Notes under the pieces: generated by a model
The model's input: the letters and a program-made list of their open reading frames with translations, nothing else
Database searches by the model: none
What the model was told of the DNA's origin: nothing
In this document: positions 44,468 through 50,567 of the stretch, piece by piece
Numbering within the stretch: the first letter of the stretch is position 1
Layout: every line of letters begins with the position of its first letter
Program-made: the position numbers and the translations under genes
Assembly (NCBI RefSeq): GCF_030691135.1
Contig: NZ_JAUYFA010000062.1
Location: forward strand, 1-50,567
Length of the DNA stretch: 50,567 nt
From: Phreatobacter sp.
Lineage (GTDB): Bacteria; Pseudomonadota; Alphaproteobacteria; Rhizobiales; Phreatobacteraceae
Direction of reading: 5' to 3'

Positions 44468-46780
44468 TCAGGCGGCGCGCGCCAGAAGATCCTTGCCGGA
44501 TCGGCCCATCAGGGCCCGCAGTTGGTCATCGGGGATGGCGGGGCTGAGGACGAAGCCCTGGACCTCACTGACGACACCAGGCGCGTCGATCAGCTTCAGC
44601 TGCTCCAGCGTTTCCACCCCTTCGACGACCACCGACAGGCCGAGTTCCGAACCGAGACGCGTCACACCGCGCAGCAGCTTGGCGGCCTTCTTGTCACTCG
44701 TGATGTTGCGGACGAAGGAGCGATCGATCTTGACCTTGTCCAGCGGGAACTTGTGCAGATAGCTCAGGCTGGAATAGCCGGTGCCGAAATCGTCGAGTGC
44801 CAGCCTGACACCCATCGCGCGCAACTGCGTCAGGACGGAGAGAACGCCCTCCGAGTCCTGCAGGAGCAGGGTCTCGGTGATCTCGAGTTCGAGGCGGTCG
44901 GGGTCGAGCCCGGTCGTCCTCAGGGTCTCGGCGACCAGAGCGACAACGTCGTCGCGTTCGAACTGCACGGAGGACAGGTTGACCGAGACGCGGATCCGGT
45001 CGGGCCAGGCAACGCAGGCCCGGCAGGCCTTGCGCAGCACCTGACGGCCGAGTTCGATGACAAGCCCGGTTTCCTCGGCGATCGGGATGAACTCCGCCGG
45101 GGAAATCATGCCGCGGACGCGATGTGGCCAGCGGGCGAGCGCCTCGCAGGTCGAGATAGTCAGCGACTTGAGATCGAGCATGGGCTGGAAATAGACCGCC
45201 AGATCCTCGTTCTGGATCGCCTTGCGCAGATCCATTTCGATGGCCCGGCGCGCCTGGGCCTGACGATCCATTTCCTCTTCGTAGAAATGCAGGATGCCGC
45301 GGCCACCGGCCTTGGCGCGGCTGAGCGCCATGTCGGCACTCTTCAGCAACTGATCCGGCTCGCGCCCGTCGCGCGGCGCCAGGGCGATACCGACCGACGC
45401 GCCACTGGCGATCGGCTTGTCGTCGATCTGCGAGATATCGGCGATGGTCTCGATGATCCGCGCGGCCAGCGTCGTGACGTCGTTGACGCTGCGCGCGCCG
45501 TTCTGGAGGATGACGAACTCGTCGGCACCGAAACGGGCCACCACGTCGTTCTCGCCCACCGCGAAGCGCAGCCGGTCGGCGACTTCCACAAGGAGCGCAT
45601 CGCCGGCCGTGTGGCCGAGCGTGTCGTTGACCTGCTGGAAATGATCAAGATCGACGAAAAGCACCGCGAGCATGTCCTCGTCGGTGGTCATGGCGAGAGC
45701 CGTTTCCAGCCGTTCCTGGAACAGCGACCGGTTCGGAAGGCCGGTGAGCGCGTCGTGGCGCGCCATATGGGCGATCCGCGCCTCGGTGCGTCGCTTTTCG
45801 GTGATGTCCTCGATGGCGACGACGAGGCCGCCCGTTTCCATCGGCTGGAAAGTGAGGTCGACGTTGCAGCCGTTGGCCTGGAGTTCGAACTGCTCGCGCG
45901 TCAGCCCGTGGACGCGCCGTGCCACCGCGTCGAGCACCCGGCCGGCGTCACGCTCGCCGAGGATGCCGAGATCGACATAGGCGGCGATGATCGCCTCGGC
46001 GCGGGCGCCCTGCGCGAGGCTGTCGGGGTCGAGTGGCAGAATTTGTGCCCAGCGCCGGTTCACCACCACCAGACGGCCTTCGGCGTCGAACATGGCGAGG
46101 CCATGCGGCATGTTGGTGAGGGCGGTGTCGAAGCGATCGGCGAGCAGCGACACATCGCGCTTGGCGATGATGGCGTTGAGGAGGATCTCGCGGAGCCGGC
46201 GTGCGATGCTGCGCACGCTGCCGAAGAAGGGGATCGCGAAACAGGCGAGCACCATGTAGTCCCACACGCCGGTCATCATCATGCCGACCACCAGCGGCGC
46301 GCAGAGCAGGGCGATCTGGTTGTCGACGAAGGGACCGTTGGCGAAATTCCGACCGGTGACCCCGACCATGTAGGACAGCGCCACCGACACGCAGAACAGG
46401 TGGGCCGCCATGGACTGGGTCAGGTTGAAGGTCGCGAAGCACCACAAACCGATGGTGAAGACCAGCATATTGGCGCCGATCGTGTATTCTCGCTCCCAGC
46501 GGAGCGCCTGCTCGTAGGTCACGACAGAGGTCCGCACGCGCCGATAGGCGACCATCCGCAGGGTCCGCACGAAGCCGATCAGCACGATCGCAAAGGGAAA
46601 TGCGATCAGCAGCGGATGACCGGTCAGATGTGCCGTGTAGATGGTGCCGGCCAGGGCGGCGACCACGCCGAGCAGCAGCGAGCGAACGTCCTCGTAGAGC
46701 GAGTCGACCATCGAAACATAAATTTCGACGGGCAGTTCGCGCATCGTATCGCTCGATGACTTGTCCTGTACCAACGCCAT
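44468..46780 (-). CDS. Membrane PAS-GGDEF-EAL protein
   Basis: 770 residues. About six transmembrane helices (33-190), a PAS-like sensor (210-328), a GGDEF domain and an EAL domain. The GGDEF motif is GADEF (418-422): the second glycine is an alanine, which usually lowers or abolishes cyclase activity. The EAL domain is competent by motif: EAL (546), IDRSFV, DDFGTGYSS (663-671) and EGVET (720-724). It most likely lowers c-di-GMP. ATG 46780 used; ATG 46744 is an alternative. The next upstream gene is cca, 101 bp away, with a 14-bp palindrome in front of this gene. Confidence 0.93.
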   Translation of the reverse strand: MALVQDKSSSDTMRELPVEIYVSMVDSLYEDVRSLLLGVVAALAGTIYTAHLTGHPLLIAFPFAIVLIGFVRTLRMVAYRRVRTSVVTYEQALRWEREYTIGANMLVFTIGLWCFATFNLTQSMAAHLFCVSVALSYMVGVTGRNFANGPFVDNQIALLCAPLVVGMMMTGVWDYMVLACFAIPFFGSVRSIARRLREILLNAIIAKRDVSLLADRFDTALTNMPHGLAMFDAEGRLVVVNRRWAQILPLDPDSLAQGARAEAIIAAYVDLGILGERDAGRVLDAVARRVHGLTREQFELQANGCNVDLTFQPMETGGLVVAIEDITEKRRTEARIAHMARHDALTGLPNRSLFQERLETALAMTTDEDMLAVLFVDLDHFQQVNDTLGHTAGDALLVEVADRLRFAVGENDVVARFGADEFVILQNGARSVNDVTTLAARIIETIADISQIDDKPIASGASVGIALAPRDGREPDQLLKSADMALSRAKAGGRGILHFYEEEMDRQAQARRAIEMDLRKAIQNEDLAVYFQPMLDLKSLTISTCEALARWPHRVRGMISPAEFIPIAEETGLVIELGRQVLRKACRACVAWPDRIRVSVNLSSVQFERDDVVALVAETLRTTGLDPDRLELEITETLLLQDSEGVLSVLTQLRAMGVRLALDDFGTGYSSLSYLHKFPLDKVKIDRSFVRNITSDKKAAKLLRGVTRLGSELGLSVVVEGVETLEQLKLIDAPGVVSEVQGFVLSPAIPDDQLRALMGRSGKDLLARAA

Positions 46781-46805
46781 ATCGACAAAAGACCACCGGG
46801 GGCCT

Positions 46806-46819
46806 GCTCCGATCGGAGC
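46806..46819 (-). promoter_or_regulatory. 14-bp perfect palindrome before the GGDEF-EAL gene
   Basis: GCTCCGATCGGAGC, 26 bp upstream of ATG 46780, on the side where a regulator would sit. Followed by an A8 tract at 46841-46848. Operator or chance. Confidence 0.3.
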
Positions 46820-46881
46820 GGCTTGCCGATGAAATCAATCAAAAAAAACTTGCTTATCAATTAATTGGCGCGAGATGGTTG

Positions 46882-48159
46882 CTAGCACTCGCTTTCATGG
46901 CCTCGGCGGGATCCCGCGCCCAGGTGCCCGCATTCGGCGAGAGCCTCTTCCACGAGCGCACCGACCTGGTCCTTTGCGACGGGAAAATCGGCCGCCATCC
47001 AGCGCGTGCGGATGGCACTGAGGACGGTGCCGAGATCGGGGCCGGCGGCGAGGCCGCGGCGCTGGAGTTCCTCGCCCGAAACCGGAAAGTGAGGCGCCGT
47101 CCAGCGCTCCGGCAGGGAGAGGAGATCGCGCCAGGCGGGATCGGCGGGATCGGCCGCGGAGCGGGCAAAACCGATAAGCACCCGGTCGCGAAAACCGCGC
47201 GGGCCGACCGCATAGAGAAGCTCCTTGGCAGCGGTGAGGCCGGTCGCGGGATCGCGGCGCCAGCCATGGCCGATGCCGTCCAGGCGGCGGAATTCGGCAT
47301 TGGACAGGGCGAGACGCTCGCGCAGCCGCAGCGCGTCCTCGCGGATCAGCACCGCGAGCGAAGCCAGGCGTTGCACGGGATCGGCGTCGATCGACAGCTC
47401 CGCCTCGACGGTGGCCAGGCGGTCGACGCCGGCGGCCAGCGGCACGCCGCCGAGCACCTGGCCGAGGAGACCGCAATCGGCCATCGCCTGCAGCGTCGCG
47501 CCCGCGCGCGGGGCGACGACGAGCTTCATGATCTCCGCGCGCAGGCGCTCGCGCGAAAGGTCGGCGAGCCCCTCCCGCTCGGCGATGCAGGCGGAGAGGG
47601 CCGCCCGGTCGACCTCGCCGCGGGCATAGGTGGCGTGGAAGCGGAACAGCCGGAGGATGCGCAGCCTATCCTCGCGCACGCGTTGGAGCGCATCACCGAT
47701 GAACCTCACCTTGCCGCCGGCGAGATCGCTTCGGCCGCCGAAATAGTCGAAGAGGTCACCATCCGCCGACAGGCTCATGGCGTTGATGGTGAAGTCGCGC
47801 CGCGCCGCGTCAGCCTCCCAGTCGCGGCCGAAACGCACGATGGCCCTGCGCCCGTCCGTGGCGATGTCCTGGCGCAGCGTCGTCACCTCATAGCCGGTTC
47901 CGTCCACCACGACGGTGACGGTGCCGTGGGCGATCCCGGTCGGCACCACCTTGAAACCCGCCCCGACCGCCCGCGCCGAGACGGCGCCCGGCTCGGCCGT
48001 GGTGGCGAGGTCGATATCGCCCGGCGGCAGGCCGATCAGCCAGTTCCTCACCGCGCCGCCGACGACGCGCACTGCGTCGCCCTCGACACCGATGGCCCGG
48101 ATGAGCCGCGGCACGTCTCCCGCGGCGAGCCAGCCCGGTGGGGGCGGCAGGGTGCTCAT
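46882..48159 (-). CDS. cca: CCA-adding tRNA nucleotidyltransferase (class II)
   Basis: 425 residues. Class II head with VVGGAVRNWLIGLPPGDIDLAT (the GGxVR and DxD catalytic motifs), then RRDFTINAMSL and REDRLRILRLFRF. It adds or repairs the 3' CCA of tRNA from CTP and ATP. The C-terminal helical part is long, as in alphaproteobacteria. The ATG at 48159 overlaps the stop of the DUF6111 gene (ATGA), placing cca last in the operon DUF1285-nudix-DUF6111-cca. Confidence 0.93.
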   Translation of the reverse strand: MSTLPPPPGWLAAGDVPRLIRAIGVEGDAVRVVGGAVRNWLIGLPPGDIDLATTAEPGAVSARAVGAGFKVVPTGIAHGTVTVVVDGTGYEVTTLRQDIATDGRRAIVRFGRDWEADAARRDFTINAMSLSADGDLFDYFGGRSDLAGGKVRFIGDALQRVREDRLRILRLFRFHATYARGEVDRAALSACIAEREGLADLSRERLRAEIMKLVVAPRAGATLQAMADCGLLGQVLGGVPLAAGVDRLATVEAELSIDADPVQRLASLAVLIREDALRLRERLALSNAEFRRLDGIGHGWRRDPATGLTAAKELLYAVGPRGFRDRVLIGFARSAADPADPAWRDLLSLPERWTAPHFPVSGEELQRRGLAAGPDLGTVLSAIRTRWMAADFPVAKDQVGALVEEALAECGHLGAGSRRGHESEC

Positions 48160-48437
48160 CGCGGCGCCGTGTCGGTCCGCCGCTCCATGCGGGCGGGATG
48201 GTAGACGCCGTTCTCCACCCGGGCAGGGCGATAGATCACGTTGGGGTCCCGCACCTGATAGGCGAGGTGATAGAGGAAATAGCCGCTCCCGAGCATGATC
48301 CCGAACAGGCCGAGCCAGATCACCGGCTGTCGGTCCCAGTGCTCCTTCAGGAAGGGGCTCTTCTCCTTGACGTGCAGCCAGATGAAATAGAGCACGAAGG
48401 GCAGGACGAAGAGCGCCAGATTGACCACGATCCTCAT
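48156..48437 (-). CDS. DUF6111 family membrane protein
   Basis: 93 residues with two transmembrane helices (about 2-19 and 38-58). The loop HVKEKSPFLKEHWDRQPVIW and the C-terminus RPARVENGVYHPARMERRT fit the DUF6111 family, small alphaproteobacterial proteins of unknown function. Start ATG 48437 overlaps the NUDIX stop. It is in the middle of a translationally coupled operon, so its expression is tied to a nudix hydrolase and CCA-adding enzyme; that does not reveal its job. Confidence 0.85.
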   Translation of the reverse strand: MRIVVNLALFVLPFVLYFIWLHVKEKSPFLKEHWDRQPVIWLGLFGIMLGSGYFLYHLAYQVRDPNVIYRPARVENGVYHPARMERRTDTAPR

Positions 48438-49090
48438 GTCTCGCCCCCGGCTTCCGCATCCTCGCTCAGGCGCTCCCACAAATTGCGCAGGATCCCGGCG
48501 GTAATTCCCCAGATGTAGCGGTCCTCGAAGGGCATGGCATAAAAATGCCGCGTCTGACCGTTGAAGTCGCGCGACTTCCTGTGGTGGTTACGCGGGTCCA
48601 TCAGGAAGGCGAGCGGCACCTCGAAGGCGTCGGCCACCTCGCGCGGGTTCAAGGTCAGCGCGAAAGGCGGCGAGACGAGCCCGACCACCGGCGTGATCAG
48701 GTACCCCGTCCGCGACAGGAACGGCAGGAGATAGCCGAGCGGGCGCACATGGGCCCGCGACAGCCCCACCTCCTCCTCGGCCTCGCGCAGGGCCGCGTCC
48801 AGCGGCGTCGCGTCGCCCGGCTCGATCTTGCCGCCGGGAAAGGCGATCTGGCCGGAATGGTCCGGCATGTCGCTGGAGCGCTGGGTCAGGAGGATGGTGG
48901 GAACGGGCCTGGCGATCACCGGGATCAGCACCGCCGCAGGCTTCGCCGGCAGCCCCTCGTTGACCGTGTGGTCGCCGAGATCGGGCCCGTTGCCGAGGCG
49001 GCCGAACAGGTCCTGGCGGACCGAGGGCACGGTCAGCGACAGGCGGCTGGTGACGACCATGCTGAATGCGTCGGACGACAGGGGAATCAC
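48434..49090 (-). CDS. NUDIX hydrolase, CoA pyrophosphatase type
   Basis: 218 residues. The NUDIX box is GGKIEPGDATPLDAALREAEEEVGL read in two pieces (residues about 95-120), with REAEEEVGL supplying the metal ligands. The upstream LTQRSSDMPDHSGQIAFPGG is typical of NudL-like CoA pyrophosphatases. Start GTG 49090 is chosen because its bases overlap the DUF1285 stop (GTGA) and GAGGG lies six bases before it; ATG 49060 would shorten the protein by 10 residues. It may hydrolyse CoA, acyl-CoA or another nucleoside diphosphate derivative. Confidence 0.9.
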   Translation of the reverse strand: MIPLSSDAFSMVVTSRLSLTVPSVRQDLFGRLGNGPDLGDHTVNEGLPAKPAAVLIPVIARPVPTILLTQRSSDMPDHSGQIAFPGGKIEPGDATPLDAALREAEEEVGLSRAHVRPLGYLLPFLSRTGYLITPVVGLVSPPFALTLNPREVADAFEVPLAFLMDPRNHHRKSRDFNGQTRHFYAMPFEDRYIWGITAGILRNLWERLSEDAEAGGET

Positions 49091-49665
49091 GTCAGGCCCT
49101 CGATCTCGGCCGCATCCACCATGGGATAAAAGGTTCCCGCAATGGAAATTCCGAACCAGTTCCGCCCGTCCCGGGAGGCGACTTCGCCGAGGCTCGCGAG
49201 ATCGTGAAAGAGGGCGCGCGAGACCCGCGCCCACAGGTCGCCACGGACATGGACATAGGGCTTGACGCCTTCAGTCCCGTCCTCCTTCTCGAAGCGCAGC
49301 GGATGGGCTTCGCCCACCTCGATCCAGTCGTCGACCTGGGTGCGGAAGGCGATGCGCCGGTCCGCGCCATCCCCCTCCACCCGCATCTCGACCGCCGCGA
49401 AGGGCGCGTCGTCGACGATGATCCCGATCTTCTCGACCGGTGTGACGAGGAAGAAACGCCCGTCTTCACGCTTCAAAACCGAGGAAAACAGCTTGACCAG
49501 CGGCATGCGGCCGATCGGAGACTTCAGGTAATACCAGGTGCCGTCCGCCCCGATCCGGATGTCGAGGTCACCGCAATAGGGAGGGTTCCACAGATGCACC
49601 GGCGCGCCGCCGCCGCCGCCTCGAACCTGCGCGGCGATGGCGTCGAGCCCACCGGGCGGGGGCAT
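49087..49665 (-). CDS. DUF1285 domain protein
   Basis: 192 residues of the DUF1285 family (PF06938), conserved in alphaproteobacteria. The N-terminal part has CGDLDIRIGADGTWYYLKSPIGR, then LFSSVLKREDGRFFLVTPVEK and the C-terminal ALFHDLASLGEVASRDGRNWFGISIAG; all are split here to single motifs of under 20 residues. No enzyme is known. Start ATG 49665. It heads the operon and its stop overlaps the NUDIX start, so the two are coupled. Confidence 0.88.
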   Translation of the reverse strand: MPPPGGLDAIAAQVRGGGGGAPVHLWNPPYCGDLDIRIGADGTWYYLKSPIGRMPLVKLFSSVLKREDGRFFLVTPVEKIGIIVDDAPFAAVEMRVEGDGADRRIAFRTQVDDWIEVGEAHPLRFEKEDGTEGVKPYVHVRGDLWARVSRALFHDLASLGEVASRDGRNWFGISIAGTFYPMVDAAEIEGLT

Positions 49666-49825
49666 CACTGGGGTCACCCTCGGCACCTCACGATTGAGTG
49701 AAACACTTCTCAAAAAGGCCTGACTCTCGCTCGAAGCCTGTGACGAACGTAAGTCTCGACTATCCCCGCCGCAACGCTTGGGCCATGATGCACTGCGATG
49801 AAACGCAGCCTCGAAGGAAGTGCCC

Positions 49826-50567
49826 ATGACCGCCGAGACCGCTGAACGCATGGAAGACGCCATCGTTCGTGCCGCGGAGACGACCGCCGCCCAGATCCGC
49901 ACGGCGCGTAGCCATATCTCGACCGTCATCTTCGGCCAGCAATCCGTCATCGACCGTGCCCTGATCACGGTCCTTTCGGGCGGCCATGCGCTGCTGGTCG
50001 GCCTTCCGGGCCTCGCCAAGACCAAGCTCGTGGAGACCATGGGCACCGTCCTCGGCCTCGACGCCCGACGCATCCAGTTCACCCCCGACCTCATGCCCTC
50101 CGACATTCTCGGCTCCGAGGTGCTCGAGGAAGCGGCGGGCGGAAAGCGCGCCTTCCGGTTCGTGAAAGGGCCGGTCTTCGCCCAGCTTCTGATGGCCGAC
50201 GAGATCAACCGTGCCTCGCCGCGCACCCAGTCGGCCCTGCTCCAGTCCATGCAGGAGCATCACGTCACGGTGGCCGGCGAGACCTACGACCTGCCGCGGC
50301 CTTTCCACGTCCTCGCCACCCAGAACCCGCTGGAGCAGGAAGGCACCTATCCGCTGCCAGAAGCGCAGCTCGACCGTTTCATGCTGCAAATCGACATCGG
50401 CTATCCTTCAGGCGATGACGAGCGCAGAATGATGCTGGCGACAACCGGCACGCGCGAAGAAAAACCGGCAATCTTGTTCAGTGCCGCCGACGTGATCGCC
50501 GCGCAGTACGACATCCGCCAGCTCCCCATCGGGCAGAAAGTCGTCGACGGAATTCTGGCGCTGGTGC
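49826..50567 (+). CDS. moxR: MoxR family AAA+ ATPase, 5' part
   Basis: About 247 codons are in the window and no stop is reached, so the gene continues. Start ATG 49826 (MTAETAERMEDAI) after GAAGGAAG. MoxR motifs are present: the P-loop GLPGLAKTKLVE (alanine in place of the third Gly, normal for this clade), Walker B LLMADEINRASP and the sensor 1 ATQNPLEQEGTYPLPEAQLDR. MoxR ATPases act as chaperones for metal insertion or complex maturation, often next to a vWA/DUF58 gene. It is divergent from the DUF1285 operon. Confidence 0.94.
   Translation, partial: MTAETAERMEDAIVRAAETTAAQIRTARSHISTVIFGQQSVIDRALITVLSGGHALLVGLPGLAKTKLVETMGTVLGLDARRIQFTPDLMPSDILGSEVLEEAAGGKRAFRFVKGPVFAQLLMADEINRASPRTQSALLQSMQEHHVTVAGETYDLPRPFHVLATQNPLEQEGTYPLPEAQLDRFMLQIDIGYPSGDDERRMMLATTGTREEKPAILFSAADVIAAQYDIRQLPIGQKVVDGILALV

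Overview
This is a GC-rich chromosomal window, almost certainly from an alphaproteobacterium of the order Hyphomicrobiales (Rhizobiales). The evidence is a DnaG primase with the SPFN/CFSS zinc-ribbon variant, a long-tailed S21, unfused petA-petB-petC genes, Omp25/31-type porin, HlyU and DUF6111 proteins, and exact CtrA-type boxes (TTAA-N7-TTAAC). Separate cytochrome b and c1 genes argue against Bradyrhizobium. I cannot name the genus from sequence alone. I see no phage, transposase, CRISPR array, rRNA or recognisable tRNA. Coding density is high and the content is mostly core or lineage-core.

Layout. 1-5 kb: tail of a SIMPL-domain gene, an MsbA-like ABC exporter, a TIGR02466-type oxygenase, a hotdog thioesterase, then cspA, a small unknown gene, rpsU and hlyU. 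5-8.5 kb: secreted SH3 protein, LysE exporter, an ArsR-SRPBCC pair with a clear operator, and two unknowns. 8.5-14.6 kb: rpoD and dnaG, then a GGDEF-EAL protein. 14.7-19.3 kb: moaE, GST, PAP2, a Bug-type binding protein and aspartate aminotransferase. 19.3-22.8 kb: two tandem small secreted cysteine proteins, an NTF2-fold protein, a membrane protein and an EnvZ-like kinase. 23-29.2 kb: YfhO-like membrane protein, two small secreted proteins, rplY, pth and ychF. 29.2-37.1 kb: a nested palindromic repeat, two MaoC hydratases, a LysR regulator, apt, mtnP, petABC (cytochrome bc1) and trmL. 37.2-42.7 kb: porin, conserved unknown, and an ALDH-SDR-FAH cluster that fits non-phosphorylative pentose breakdown. 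42.7-50.6 kb: DUF2158 protein, a FeeM-like acyltransferase with a small partner, a second GGDEF-EAL protein, the operon DUF1285-nudix-DUF6111-cca, and the start of moxR.

The most interesting signals are regulatory. Two exact CtrA boxes lie directly upstream of the FeeM-like N-acyltransferase gene, and another lies in front of a small membrane protein. The two paralogous secreted cysteine proteins each carry the same GAACC-N16-CGACC block, in which all mismatches fall inside the spacer. This is what a shared ECF-sigma promoter would look like. The ArsR-SRPBCC pair has a perfect ACTTAGG-N6-CCTAAGT operator. A 32-bp inverted repeat whose arms are themselves palindromic follows ychF.
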